A DNA stretch of 64,000 nucleotides from Actinomycetospora sp. NBRC 106375 (GTDB lineage Bacteria > Actinomycetota > Actinomycetes > Mycobacteriales > Pseudonocardiaceae), in the NCBI RefSeq assembly GCF_030269665.1, contig NZ_BSTS01000004.1:1-64000 (forward strand), given 5' to 3'. This document shows, one piece after another, positions 17,849-26,710 of the stretch. The number at the start of each line of letters is the position of its first letter. The stretch's first letter is position 1. Both the position numbers and the translations under genes were made by a program. Below the pieces are notes generated by a model, which was not told the DNA's origin, made no database searches, and saw only the letters and a list, made by a program, of their open reading frames with translations.

Positions 17849-19582
17849 GTGGACGGACCCGTGCTCGTCGCCAACCGGGGCGAGGTCGCCGTCCGCATCG
17901 TGCGGGCCTGCCGCGAGCTGGGCCTGCGCACGGTCGCGATCCACACCGACGCCGACGGCGGGTCGCTCGTGACGCGGCGCGCCGACGAGAGCGTCCGGGT
18001 CGATTCCTACCTCGACGTCGACGCGGTCGTCGGGGCGGCGACGGCGTGCGGGGCGACGGCCGTGCACCCGGGGTACGGCCTGCTCGCCGAGGACGCCGGC
18101 TTCGCGCGGGCGGTCGTCGGCGCGGGCCTCGTGTTCGTCGGTCCCCCGGCCGACGTGGTGGCCGCGATGGGCGACAAGGTGCGGGCGCGGGCGCTGGCCG
18201 TCCGGAGCGGCGTGCCGGTGCTGGACGGGACCGACGGCCCCGTGGACCTGGACGCCGCCCGTGTCGCGGCCGAGCGGATCGGGTTCCCGCTGCTGGTCAA
18301 GGCCGCGCACGGCGGGGGCGGGCGGGGCATGCGGGTCGTCGCGGGCGCCGTGGGGCTCGCCGACGCGCTGGCCGCCGCCGGGCGTGAGGCCGCCGCCGCG
18401 TTCGGCCGGGGCGAGGTGTTCCTCGAACGCCACGTCGCCCGGGCGCGCCACGTCGAGGTGCAGGTGCTGGCCGACCACCACGGCGCGGTGGCCGTGCTCG
18501 GCGACCGCGACTGCACCGTGCAGCGGCGCCACCAGAAGCTGCTCGAGGAGGCGCCGGCGCCCGACCTGCCCTCCGCCGTCCGGTCGGAGCTGCACGACGC
18601 GTCCCGGCGGCTCGCCGCGGCCGTCGGGTACCGCGGCGCCGGGACCGTCGAGTTCCTGCTCGACCGGGACACCGGCGCCGCCGCGTTCCTCGAGATGAAC
18701 ACCCGCCTGCAGGTCGAGCACGGGGTCACCGAGATGGTCACGGGCGTCGACCTGGTCGTCGCGCAGCTCCGCCTCGCGGCCGGGGAGGCGCTGTCCTCGG
18801 TCGTCGGTGCGGTCGAGGTCCGGGGCCACGCCGTCCAGGCCCGGATCGCGGCCGAGGACCCGGGGCAGGGCTTCCGGCCCGCGCCCGGGTGCGTCACGGC
18901 GCTCACGGTGCCGAGCGGCCCCTGGGTGCGCGCCGACCTCGGCGTGGAGGCCGGCGACACCGTGCCCGGCGCCTACGACTCCCTGCTCGGCAAGGTCCTC
19001 GCCTGGGGCCCCGACCGCGCGACGGCCTCGGCGCGCCTTGGCGCGGCGCTCGACGAGCTCGCCGTCGAGGGCGTGCCGACGACGGCGTCCTACCTGCGCA
19101 CGGTCCTCGACCGCCCCGCGTACCGCGCGATGACCCACGACACCGGCAGCGTCGAACGAGACTGGCCGCCGACCCCGACGGTCGCCCCCACGGCCGCACC
19201 GCCGCCGGTGACCGTGGCCGAGCGCACCGTCCGGCTCACCACCGACCGCGGCCCCATCGCGCTGCGGGTCCCGCGGCACCGGGCGGACGGCGCGCGCCGG
19301 GCCGACGCGTCCGCCGGGGGGTCCGCCGAGGGGTCCGGCGAGAGGGCGGCGACCCCCGGCTCCCCGGGCACCGGCGATCCGGTCGCCCCGATGGACGCCA
19401 CGGTGGTGGACGTCCCGGTGCACGCGGGCGAGGACGTCGCCGCCGGGGCGGTGCTCGTCGTGCTCGAGGCGATGAAGATGGAGCTCCCGGTGCGGGCGCC
19501 GCAGGCGGGACGCGTCGACGCCGTGCACGTCGGTCCGGGCGACCGCGTCACCGCCGGGAGCGCGCTGGTGGTGCTGTCGTGA
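17849..19582 (+). CDS. Acyl-CoA carboxylase, biotin carboxylase plus carrier (alpha) subunit
   Basis: 577 residues from GTG 17849, placed by AGGGAGG six bases upstream. The biotin carboxylase domain runs ANRGEVAVRI, KAAHGGGGRGM, then RLQVEHGVTE; a linker of Pro, Ala and Gly follows, then a C-terminal carrier domain with biotinylation motif EAMKME near residue 545. In most homologues the active-site segment reads RLQVEHPVTE; here Pro is replaced by Gly. The protein carboxylates biotin with ATP and bicarbonate for the beta subunit encoded divergently. Confidence 0.9.
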   Translation: MDGPVLVANRGEVAVRIVRACRELGLRTVAIHTDADGGSLVTRRADESVRVDSYLDVDAVVGAATACGATAVHPGYGLLAEDAGFARAVVGAGLVFVGPPADVVAAMGDKVRARALAVRSGVPVLDGTDGPVDLDAARVAAERIGFPLLVKAAHGGGGRGMRVVAGAVGLADALAAAGREAAAAFGRGEVFLERHVARARHVEVQVLADHHGAVAVLGDRDCTVQRRHQKLLEEAPAPDLPSAVRSELHDASRRLAAAVGYRGAGTVEFLLDRDTGAAAFLEMNTRLQVEHGVTEMVTGVDLVVAQLRLAAGEALSSVVGAVEVRGHAVQARIAAEDPGQGFRPAPGCVTALTVPSGPWVRADLGVEAGDTVPGAYDSLLGKVLAWGPDRATASARLGAALDELAVEGVPTTASYLRTVLDRPAYRAMTHDTGSVERDWPPTPTVAPTAAPPPVTVAERTVRLTTDRGPIALRVPRHRADGARRADASAGGSAEGSGERAATPGSPGTGDPVAPMDATVVDVPVHAGEDVAAGAVLVVLEAMKMELPVRAPQAGRVDAVHVGPGDRVTAGSALVVLS

Positions 19583-19688
19583 GTCTCCCCGATCGACGTC
19601 GTCGCCATCGGCACGGGCGGCTTTCGTGGAGCTGCGCGCCGGTGGATGACGCACTGGCCGCCGAGGCGGCGGGCGTAACAACGGACAC

Positions 19689-19754
19689 GGAGATCACGGG
19701 CGCCTCATCGACCTCGCGGCGGCCCCGACGGGGGACAACGCGCTCCTGATCTCC
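19689..19754. repeat. 66-bp palindromic element A1
   Basis: Begins GGAGATCACGGGCGCCTCAT and ends GCGCTCCTGATCTCC. The termini pair as a long interrupted hairpin. It is one of seven elements sharing these termini in the window. It lies after the biotin carboxylase gene in a convergent gap. Confidence 0.75.
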
Positions 19755-19783
19755 CCCCTTCGGTCGGCAATCGCCGCGGCCCT

Positions 19784-19852
19784 GGAGATCAGGAGCACCT
19801 CATCGACCCCGGTGCGACGACCGCCAGCGTGCACCACGCGCCCCTGATCACC
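19784..19852. repeat. 69-bp palindromic element A2
   Basis: Begins GGAGATCAGGAGCACCTCAT and ends GCGCCCCTGATCACC. Same family as A1, 29 bases downstream and in the same orientation, but three bases longer than the other members. Confidence 0.7.
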
Positions 19853-19931
19853 GGGCGCCCGCTCGCGCCGGGGTGATCAACGGGGACTTCGGGCGCGTAG
19901 AAGCAGCGAGATACCCGTTCGCTGCGACCTC

Positions 19932-20603
19932 TCAGGCGCCGACGGTCGCGCCCCGGGCGGCGAGGGCGTCGGCCGTCGCGACGCCGTGCACCGCCATCGC
20001 GGCGAGCTGCGCGCCGATCTCCTCGGGAGTCGAGGGGCCGTCGGCGCGGAACCAGCGGTAGACCCAGTTCGTCGAGCCGAGGATCGACAGGCCCGCGACG
20101 CGCGGGTCGACGTCGGCGCGGGTCAGCCCCGCGCGCTGGGCCTCGGCGACGAGGTCCCGGAAGACGCCCTGGTAGGCGTGGCCGGAGCCGAGAATCTCCT
20201 CGCGCCGGGCGGTGGGCAGGGACTCGAGCTCGTGGAGGAACACCGCGGTGGGCACGAGGTTGCGGCACGCGTGCTCGACGTGGGCGCGGATGGTGCGCTC
20301 GAGGCGGTCGAGCGGGTCGCCCGGCCCGCCGGCGGCGGAGGACACGACGGCGAAGCCCTCGCGGTGGACCTCGCTGATCACCTCGAAGAGCAGGTCCTCC
20401 TTGGACTGGATGTAGTAGTACAGGCTGCCCTTGAGCATGCCGAGGCGGTCGGCGATGTCCTGGAGGGAGGCGCCGTCGTAGCCCTTCTCGTAGAACATCT
20501 GGGTGGCGACCTCGAGCAGCTGCGCCCAGCGTTCCTCGCGGGGTTTGCGCTCCCCGGCGGCCCGGCGCTCGCTGCGCCCCGCAGGCCGGCGGTCCTGTGC
20601 CAT
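19932..20603 (-). CDS. TetR-family transcriptional regulator
   Basis: 223 residues. The TetR helix-turn-helix lies at about 46-68 (SLQDIADRLGMLKGSLYYYI) followed by QSKEDLLFEV; the C-terminal helical domain should bind ligand and dimerise. The ATG at 20603 is preferred over one at 20663, because GGGAG lies upstream of it and the longer start falls inside operator site e. It sits between operons that carry matching operator dyads, and its own promoter carries one. It is therefore the best candidate repressor of the whole catabolic block (inference). Ligand unknown, perhaps an acyl-CoA. Confidence 0.88.
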   Translation of the reverse strand: MAQDRRPAGRSERRAAGERKPREERWAQLLEVATQMFYEKGYDGASLQDIADRLGMLKGSLYYYIQSKEDLLFEVISEVHREGFAVVSSAAGGPGDPLDRLERTIRAHVEHACRNLVPTAVFLHELESLPTARREEILGSGHAYQGVFRDLVAEAQRAGLTRADVDPRVAGLSILGSTNWVYRWFRADGPSTPEEIGAQLAAMAVHGVATADALAARGATVGA

Positions 20604-20656
20604 GTGCTCTGCTCCCGTGGTCGAGGCGCTCGTGACGGCGCCCCGGTGCGCCCCGA

Positions 20657-20678
20657 CCACCATACGGTCGGTAGGTGT
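20657..20678 (-). promoter_or_regulatory. TetR-type operator, site e (upstream of tetR)
   Basis: Minus-strand left half ACACCTACCG, spacer AC, right half CGTATGGTGG: a variant of the dyad at sites a-d. It lies 54 bases before the TetR start at 20603, between that gene and the end of the preceding operon at 20691, consistent with autorepression. Confidence 0.55.
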
Positions 20679-20690
20679 CGTCCGCGCGGG

Positions 20691-22232
20691 TCACCCCGCC
20701 GTCAGGTGACGGCGCGACAGCCGCGGGGCCTCGGTGATCCCGCGCGCGGCGAGGTCGGCGGCGATCCGCTCGCGCAGCACCCCCTTCTGGACCTTCGTGC
20801 CGGACATCGGCCACGCGTCGACGAACTCCACCCAGCGCGGGGCCTTGAACGTCGCGAGCGCCGCCAGGCAGTGGTCGACGAGCTCGCGCCCGAGGGCCTC
20901 GCGGTCGGCGTCCCGGAAGGCCGGCGTCAGCTCCACGAACGCCGCGGCCACCTCGCCGAGCCGGGCGTCCGGCGCGGACACCACCGCCACGACGCCGACG
21001 GCGGGGTGCTCCGCCAGCCGTCCCTCGACCTCGGCGGCCGCGACGTTCTCCCCGCCGACCTTGAGCATGTCCTTGAGGCGGCTGACGAACGTGAACCGGC
21101 CCGCGCCGTCGCGGCGCACCAGGTCGCCGGTGTGGAACCAGCCCTCGGCGTCGATCCGCTCGGCCGTGGTCTCCGGGTCGCCGTGGTAGTAGGCCATGCG
21201 CGACACCCCCCGGTGCAGGAACTCCCCGACCTCGCCGGGCCCGCACTCCCGGCCGGTCGCCGGGTCGCGGACGGTCGCCTCCATGTCGCGCAGCGGCACC
21301 CCGCTCGTCCCGGCGCGGGCCTCCGGCGGGTCGTCGAGCGACCCGACGCAGCAGAAACCCGCGGACTCGGTCCCGCCCAGGCAGGAGATCTGGGTCGTCC
21401 CGGGCATCCGCGCCTGCATCGCCGCCATCCGCTCCGCCGGCCCGACGTTGATGACCGTGCGGAGGTCCGGGACGAGCGCCGGGTCGTAGGCGGGGTGGTC
21501 CAGCACCGGCAGCCAGATCGTGTCGAACGCCGGGAACGCCACGCTCGCGCGCTCCTCGACCAGCTGGCGCCACGCGACGTCGGGGGTGAACGCCCCGACG
21601 TGCACGAGCGTGCAGCCCGCGGCGAGCGAGCCCGTGAGCAGGTCGATCCCGCCGCAGTGGTGCAGGGGCAGCGGGGTCCAGAACCGGTCGTCGGGGGTGA
21701 GCCGGAGGCGCTCGACGAGGTTCTCACCCAGCGCGGCGTACGCGCCGTGGGTGTGCACGCAGCCGCGCGGGCGCGACGTCGTGCCCGAGGTGTAGAGCAG
21801 GATCATGGGGTCGTCAGGGGCGACGGCGACCTCGGGGGCATCACCCGCGTCCGAGACCACCTCGTCCGGCGTGACCGCCCCCGGCCCCGCGAGGGAGAGC
21901 AGCTCCGGGGACGCCACCACGGCCGCCGGGTCGGCGTCACCGCGCAGCCACGCGGTCTCGTCCGGGGTGCCGCGAGGGTTCAGCGGTGTCGGGATCGCAC
22001 CCAGCATCGACGCACCCACGATGCCGGCGACGGCGTCGAGCCCGCTCGGGAGGACGAGCAGGACCCGGTCGCCCGGGCCGACCCCGCGCGCGTGCAGCCC
22101 GGCCGCCCACGACCGCGCGGCGTCCCGCACCGCGGGCCACGTCGCCCGCTCGAACGGGAACGCGACCTCCCGCGCCGGCGACCGGGCCACCGCGTCGTCG
22201 AGCAGCCCGGGCAGGGTGCGGAGCACCCTCAC
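20691..22232 (-). CDS. AMP-dependent acyl-CoA synthetase
   Basis: 513 residues from GTG 22232, which follows AGGAGGT and overlaps the SnoaL stop. The P-loop reads LYTSGTTSRPRGCVHTH, with Arg where most ANL enzymes have Lys; the hinge KDMLKVGGENV and C-terminal Lys in PMSGTKVQK are intact. Likely an acyl-CoA ligase for an acidic intermediate, and a paralogue of the ligase at 10750. It is the last gene of the eight-gene operon starting with the P450 at 28354. Confidence 0.9.
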   Translation of the reverse strand: MRVLRTLPGLLDDAVARSPAREVAFPFERATWPAVRDAARSWAAGLHARGVGPGDRVLLVLPSGLDAVAGIVGASMLGAIPTPLNPRGTPDETAWLRGDADPAAVVASPELLSLAGPGAVTPDEVVSDAGDAPEVAVAPDDPMILLYTSGTTSRPRGCVHTHGAYAALGENLVERLRLTPDDRFWTPLPLHHCGGIDLLTGSLAAGCTLVHVGAFTPDVAWRQLVEERASVAFPAFDTIWLPVLDHPAYDPALVPDLRTVINVGPAERMAAMQARMPGTTQISCLGGTESAGFCCVGSLDDPPEARAGTSGVPLRDMEATVRDPATGRECGPGEVGEFLHRGVSRMAYYHGDPETTAERIDAEGWFHTGDLVRRDGAGRFTFVSRLKDMLKVGGENVAAAEVEGRLAEHPAVGVVAVVSAPDARLGEVAAAFVELTPAFRDADREALGRELVDHCLAALATFKAPRWVEFVDAWPMSGTKVQKGVLRERIAADLAARGITEAPRLSRRHLTAG

Positions 22233-22663
22233 GCCGACACCTCCTGCCCCGGCATCGTCACCGTGCCGCCGAGGGCCTCGACCAGCGTGATCGGGTCGAA
22301 GTACTCGGCGAACCACGTGATCGCGCCGCCGCGCACCTGGAACCGCGAGATGTAGGTGTTCCGGTACGGCCGGTCGGTGGCGAGGATGCGGGCGTCGCTC
22401 GCGTACTGCGCCACGATCGATCCCGGGTCGTCGGCGACGGCGTCGATCCGGTAGTCGTGGAAGCGCAGCGGGGTGATCATCTCGGGCATCGCGGCGAAGA
22501 ACCCCGTCACGCCCTCGCGGCCCTCCACCCGCCGCGGGAAGCCGGGCGGGGCGTAGGGCAGGTCCATGACGACCTCGGGAGCGAACGTGTCCGCGAGCGC
22601 GTCGAGGTCGAGGGCGCCGACGGCGTCGAGATATCGGCGGACGACGGTGTCCGGATCGCTCAT
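22229..22663 (-). CDS. SnoaL-like (NTF2 fold) protein
   Basis: 144 residues, single domain: VVRRYLDAVGALDLDALADT, an FPRRVEGREGVTGFF segment, and a terminal RGGAITWFAEYFDPITLVEAL. This is the nuclear-transport-factor-2 pattern shared with limonene-epoxide hydrolase, ketosteroid isomerase and polyketide cyclases. Four-base overlaps on both sides. It may act on a cyclic intermediate of the pathway; no catalytic residue assignment is attempted. Confidence 0.8.
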   Translation of the reverse strand: MSDPDTVVRRYLDAVGALDLDALADTFAPEVVMDLPYAPPGFPRRVEGREGVTGFFAAMPEMITPLRFHDYRIDAVADDPGSIVAQYASDARILATDRPYRNTYISRFQVRGGAITWFAEYFDPITLVEALGGTVTMPGQEVSA

Positions 22664-23085
22664 GCCTCGAACCCCTCCATCTCCGGAGCGGTCAGCGGCG
22701 AGATGACCCGGCTGGCGATCTTCCAGCCGCCCGCCGTGCGCTGGTAGGTGTCGACGTTGAGCGCGGCCGCCTTGATCGACGCGCCGGTCGTCGTCTTCCC
22801 CTCGGCCAGGACGTAGTTCGTGCCGTGCGCGTGGTCGTCGTCGTCGAACTCGACGACGTGGTTGGTCATGATGTGGAACTGCTCGGACATCGAGCCGGCG
22901 TCGCGCTCGAAGAACGCCAGGACCTGCTCGCGGCCCTCGTAGCGGTCGAGCCCGACGCCGGTCGCGTCCCAGACGGCGTCGTCGGTGTAGGCGGAGAGCG
23001 CTTCCTTCGGGTCGAAGCGGTCGAGCCCCCGGGCGTAGAGGTAGGTGGCCTGGATGATCTCGGCGCGGTCGTTCGCATCGGGCAT
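22660..23085 (-). CDS. SnoaL-like (NTF2 fold) protein
   Basis: 141 residues. It starts with IIQATYLYARGLDRFDPKEA and ends GGWKIASRVISPLTAPEMEG, the pattern of the SnoaL_4 / bile-acid dehydratase-like and scytalone dehydratase-like subgroup, which often carries a Tyr and Asp early and a His centrally (here HIMTNHVVEF). A dehydration or isomerisation role is plausible. It precedes another SnoaL gene with a four-base overlap, so the products could work as a pair. Confidence 0.8.
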   Translation of the reverse strand: MPDANDRAEIIQATYLYARGLDRFDPKEALSAYTDDAVWDATGVGLDRYEGREQVLAFFERDAGSMSEQFHIMTNHVVEFDDDDHAHGTNYVLAEGKTTTGASIKAAALNVDTYQRTAGGWKIASRVISPLTAPEMEGFEA

Positions 23086-23099
23086 GTCAGGTCCGTCCC

Positions 23100-24218
23100 T
23101 CAGTCGTAGATGATCACGCCACGCACGTTCTTGCCGTCGTGCATGTCGCGGAACGCCTGGTTGATGTCGTCGAGCGAGTACGTGCGCGTGATCAGCTCGT
23201 CGAGCTTGAGCTCGCCGCGCAGGTAGAGGTCGGCGAGCAGCGGCACGTCGGTCCGGCTCGTCGTCGTGCCGTAGAGGGAGCCCTGCAGCCGCTTGCCCGA
23301 CATCGCGAACGTGAACAGGTCGAACGGCACGTCGCGCTGCAGCACCGGGGCGGCGCCGGTGAGCACCATCGTGCCGCCGCGGCGCGTCATCTCCTGGGCC
23401 GGGTTCATGAGGTCGCCGGTCACGACGCCGACCGTGATGATCACGCGGTCGGCCCCCTGGCCGTTCGTCAGGCCCTCGACGATCTGCCCGGCCTCCTCGT
23501 AGTCCTTCGCGACGTGCGTCGCGCCGAACTCGACGGCCTTCTCGCGCTTGAACGGCGCCGGGTCGACGGCGACGACGTGGCGGGCACCCTTGTGCCGCGC
23601 GCCCTGCAGGGCGTTCATGCCGACCCCGCCGGTGCCGACCACGACGACGGTGTCGCCGAGCTCGATCTCCGCCGCGTACACCGACGAGCCCCACCCGGTC
23701 GGCACGCCGCAGCCGATGAGCGCGGCCTTGTCCAGCGGCATGTCCGCGGGGATCGGGATCACGGCGTCCAGCGGCGCGACGACGTAGGGCGCGAACGTCC
23801 CGAGGTAGGACATGCACCCGACGCCCTGGCCCTGGGCGTGCACGCGGTGCGTGCCGTCGGGGGCGACGCCGGCGAGCACGCCCGCGCCCAGGTCGCACAT
23901 GTTCGACTTCCCCTGCACGCACATCCGGCAGCGCCCGCACGACGGCAGGAACGACAGGACGACGTGGTCGCCGGGCGCCACCGCCGTGACGCCGGGGCCG
24001 ACCTCCTCGACGACGCCGGCGCCCTCGTGGCCGCCGAGCACCGGCGACCAGGGCAGCGGGATGTCGCCGGTGTCCAGGTGGTCGTCGGAGTGGCACACCC
24101 CCGAGGCGGCGAGCTTGATCAGCGCCTCGTTCGCCTTCGGCGGGTCGAGCTCGATCTCCTCGACGCTCCACCCCGATCGCGTGCCGGGCTCCCAGAGCAG
24201 GGCTCCTCGTGTCTTCAC
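23100..24218 (-). CDS. NDMA-dependent (mycofactocin-linked) zinc alcohol dehydrogenase
   Basis: 372 residues of the zinc medium-chain dehydrogenase family. Catalytic zinc ligands Cys42 (GVCHSDDH) and His64/Glu65 (GGHEGAG), structural zinc cysteines 94, 97, 100 and 108, and NAD motif GTGGVGMNALQGA are present. It closely resembles the NDMA-dependent actinobacterial group, where the NAD stays bound and mycofactocin is thought to be the electron acceptor (family knowledge). Start GTG 24218 follows GGTGGAG. It probably oxidises an alcohol made by the P450. Confidence 0.87.
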   Translation of the reverse strand: MKTRGALLWEPGTRSGWSVEEIELDPPKANEALIKLAASGVCHSDDHLDTGDIPLPWSPVLGGHEGAGVVEEVGPGVTAVAPGDHVVLSFLPSCGRCRMCVQGKSNMCDLGAGVLAGVAPDGTHRVHAQGQGVGCMSYLGTFAPYVVAPLDAVIPIPADMPLDKAALIGCGVPTGWGSSVYAAEIELGDTVVVVGTGGVGMNALQGARHKGARHVVAVDPAPFKREKAVEFGATHVAKDYEEAGQIVEGLTNGQGADRVIITVGVVTGDLMNPAQEMTRRGGTMVLTGAAPVLQRDVPFDLFTFAMSGKRLQGSLYGTTTSRTDVPLLADLYLRGELKLDELITRTYSLDDINQAFRDMHDGKNVRGVIIYD

Positions 24219-24278
24219 GTCTCCACCAATCGGTTGTCGGGTAGTGGGGCGCACCGGATGCCGTCGGGTCGGGTGGCG

Positions 24279-25112
24279 CTACTTGATCGCGGCGCCCGCA
24301 TCGACGGGCAGCGTCGCGCCGGTGATGTAGCGGGCCTCGTCGGAGAGCAGGAAGAGCACGGCGTTGGCGACGTCGACCGACTCGATCCACGGGATCGCGA
24401 GCGCGTTCAGCGACGTGAAGCCCGGGATCGCCTTCTCCTGCGTGGGCTCCGGGTCACCCGGGGCGAACATGCCCCAGGTGCCCGGGTTCTGGATCATGTG
24501 CGTGTCGACGTTCGTCGGGTGCACCGTGTTGACGCGGATGCGGTAGGGCGCCAGCTCGTTGGCGAGGTTGCGCATCAGCCCGACCACGCCGTGCTTGGCC
24601 GAGACGTAGTGGCCGACCTGCGCGATGCCCTTGAACCCGCCGATCGAGCTGGTGAACACCATCGCGCCGCCGTCGTCCATCATCCGGGGGATGGCCGCCT
24701 TCGCGGTGTGCCAGACGCCGGTGAGGTTGACGTCGAGCATGTCCTGCCAGGTGGCGTCGTCCAGCTCCCAGGCGCGCCCGTAGCTCGCGATGCCGGCGTT
24801 GGCCACGACGCCGTCCAGCCGGCCGAGCTCGGCGATCCCGTCGGCCACGGCGCCGTCGAGCGCGGCCTGGTCGCGGACGTCGGCGACGCGCGCGACCACC
24901 CGGCGGTCGAGCTTCTCCACCTCGACGACCGTCTGGTCGAGGTCCTCGCGGGTGGCGGGCGGGTACTTGCCGACGACGGTGTCGATCCCCGCGCAGAGGT
25001 CGACCGCGATGACGTCGGCCCCCTCCTGGGCGAGGCGCACCGCGTGGCTGCGGCCCTGCCCGCGCGCGGCCCCGGTGACGAGGACGACCTTGCCCTCCAT
25101 GCGTCCGGCCAT
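24279..25112 (-). CDS. SDR oxidoreductase, mycofactocin-coupled type
   Basis: 277 residues. NAD motif TGAARGQG at 13-20 and catalytic Tyr169/Lys173 (HYVSAKHG). The insertion around 41-60 (GIDTVVGKYPPATREDLDQT) after the second strand is characteristic of mycofactocin-coupled SDRs with non-exchangeable NAD. It should oxidise a secondary alcohol to a ketone. It sits between the acyl-CoA ligase (25 bases) and the zinc dehydrogenase (60 bases) in one operon. Confidence 0.9.
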   Translation of the reverse strand: MAGRMEGKVVLVTGAARGQGRSHAVRLAQEGADVIAVDLCAGIDTVVGKYPPATREDLDQTVVEVEKLDRRVVARVADVRDQAALDGAVADGIAELGRLDGVVANAGIASYGRAWELDDATWQDMLDVNLTGVWHTAKAAIPRMMDDGGAMVFTSSIGGFKGIAQVGHYVSAKHGVVGLMRNLANELAPYRIRVNTVHPTNVDTHMIQNPGTWGMFAPGDPEPTQEKAIPGFTSLNALAIPWIESVDVANAVLFLLSDEARYITGATLPVDAGAAIK

Positions 25113-25136
25113 GCGTGCTCCTCGTGGTTGGACGGG

Positions 25137-26708
25137 CTAGACCGAGCGCCCCTGCTCGCTCCAGTACGGAGCGCGCAGGTCACGCTTGAGGATCTTGCCG
25201 GTGGGCGCCTTCGGCAGGGCGTCGACGAACTCCACCGAGCGCGGCTTCTGGTACGACGCGAGGTGCGCGCGGGCCGTCTCGACGATGTCGGCCTCGGTCG
25301 CGCTCGTGTCCGGCTTGAGCACGACGAACGCCTTGACGCTCTCGCCCCACTCCTCGTCCGGCACGCCGATCACGGCGCACTCGAGCACGGCGGGGTGGTG
25401 GTTGACGGCCTCCTCGACCTGGACCGAGTAGATGTTCTCGCCGCCCGAGATGATCATGTCCTTGGCGCGGTCGACGATGAACACGTAGCGGTCGGCGTCC
25501 CAGGTCGCGAGGTCGCCGGTCCACATCCAGCCGTCGCGCAGGGTGTCGGCGGTGAGGTCGGGCCGGTTCCAGTAGCCCGCCATGTTGGCCTCGGAACGGA
25601 TGACGATCTGCCCGACCGTGCTCCCGTCGGTCGGCACCGGGTTGCCGTCGACGTCGACGATGCGCACCGACGTCACGAACCCCTCGCGCCCGCACGACTG
25701 CAGCCGCTCGGGGTGGATCCCGTTGACCGCCGCGTGGTGGTCCTCCTGGGACAGGAAGCACATCGTCGTGCCCTCGGTCTGCCCGTAGCCCTGGATGAGC
25801 GTGCACGGGAAGGCCTGCAGCGCGTTCTTGACCACCGCCGAGGGCATCGGCCCGCCGCCGTACTGGATGTTGCGCAGGCTGGCGATGTCGTACGAGCCGA
25901 AGCCCGGGACCGCCATCATCCAGTTGAGCATCGTGGTGATCCCGAGGAACGCCGAGACGCGCTCCGCCTCGATGATCTCCAGCGACCGCTTCGCCTCGAA
26001 GTTCATCAGCACCAGCGGGCAGCCGTGGCGCATGTAGTTCATCGAGAGCACCACCGGGATGTGGTACATCTGCCCGGTCAGCATGTAGACGTCGGTCGGC
26101 ACGATGCGCTCGGCGACGGTCTGGTTGAGCATCCCGAACGACGCGCTGCGGTGGGTGTGCAGCGCGCCCTTCGACGCCCCGGTCGTGCCGCCCGTGTAGA
26201 GGATGAAGAACGGGTCGTCGTCGCCGACGCTCGCGCTGTCGGCGGGCTCGGCGTCCGACGCGGCGGCCAGGAGGTCCTCGTAGCTGCCGTCGCCGCCCTC
26301 GCCGTACGCGAGCCAGTGCTCGACGTCGACCTGGCCGGCCAGCTCGCGCCCGAGCTCGGCCCACTCCCCCGCGACGACGATCGCGCGCGGCGCGCCGTCG
26401 GCGACGATGCGCGCCAGCTCGCCGACCCCGAGCCGCCAGTTCAGCGGCTGCACGACGAGCCCCGCCCGCCCGGCGGCGTAGTAGATCTCCTGGAACTCGG
26501 TGGAGTTCTTGGCCAGCACGGCGACGCGGTCGCCGCGCTGCAGCGCGAGCCCGTCCGGGCGCGGGCCGCGCAGCCCGTTGGCGAGCCGGCGCACGCGCTC
26601 GTCGAGCTCGGCCCAGCTGGTGCGCCGCTCGGTGGTGGTGTCGACGACGGCGTCCCCGCGCGGGGTCAGGGCCGCCCACTTCTCGGGGATGCGACCGATG
26701 TTGACCAT
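25137..26708 (-). CDS. AMP-dependent acyl-CoA synthetase
   Basis: 523 residues. P-loop LYTGGTTGASKGALHTH, QGYGQTEGT, hinge VDRAKDMIISGGENIYS and C-terminal PTGKILKRDLR are all canonical for medium/long-chain or alicyclic acyl-CoA ligases. It differs from the two other ligases in this block, which share PMSGTK rather than PTGK at the catalytic Lys, so it probably activates a different acid. It starts three bases after the upstream SnoaL-like gene ends. Confidence 0.92.
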   Translation of the reverse strand: MVNIGRIPEKWAALTPRGDAVVDTTTERRTSWAELDERVRRLANGLRGPRPDGLALQRGDRVAVLAKNSTEFQEIYYAAGRAGLVVQPLNWRLGVGELARIVADGAPRAIVVAGEWAELGRELAGQVDVEHWLAYGEGGDGSYEDLLAAASDAEPADSASVGDDDPFFILYTGGTTGASKGALHTHRSASFGMLNQTVAERIVPTDVYMLTGQMYHIPVVLSMNYMRHGCPLVLMNFEAKRSLEIIEAERVSAFLGITTMLNWMMAVPGFGSYDIASLRNIQYGGGPMPSAVVKNALQAFPCTLIQGYGQTEGTTMCFLSQEDHHAAVNGIHPERLQSCGREGFVTSVRIVDVDGNPVPTDGSTVGQIVIRSEANMAGYWNRPDLTADTLRDGWMWTGDLATWDADRYVFIVDRAKDMIISGGENIYSVQVEEAVNHHPAVLECAVIGVPDEEWGESVKAFVVLKPDTSATEADIVETARAHLASYQKPRSVEFVDALPKAPTGKILKRDLRAPYWSEQGRSV

Positions 26709-26710
26709 GG

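Larger units (their letters stand above)
19583..19931. other. Intergenic region between convergent genes with two 66/69-bp palindromic elements
   Basis: 349 bases between the biotin carboxylase stop and the TetR stop. No complete gene. Elements A1 (19689-19754) and A2 (19784-19852) fill the middle. A stretch at about 19590-19670 can be read as PIDVVAIGTGGF and, in another frame, DDALAAEAAGVTT; it may be a decayed gene end, but this is weak. A partial third arm (GGTGATCAACGGGGAC) begins near 19872. Confidence 0.6.

Noticed and set aside
19583-19688. Decayed gene between the biotin carboxylase and element A1
   Set aside because: Fragments such as IDVVAIGTGGF look protein-like but fall in different frames and are too short to support a call.
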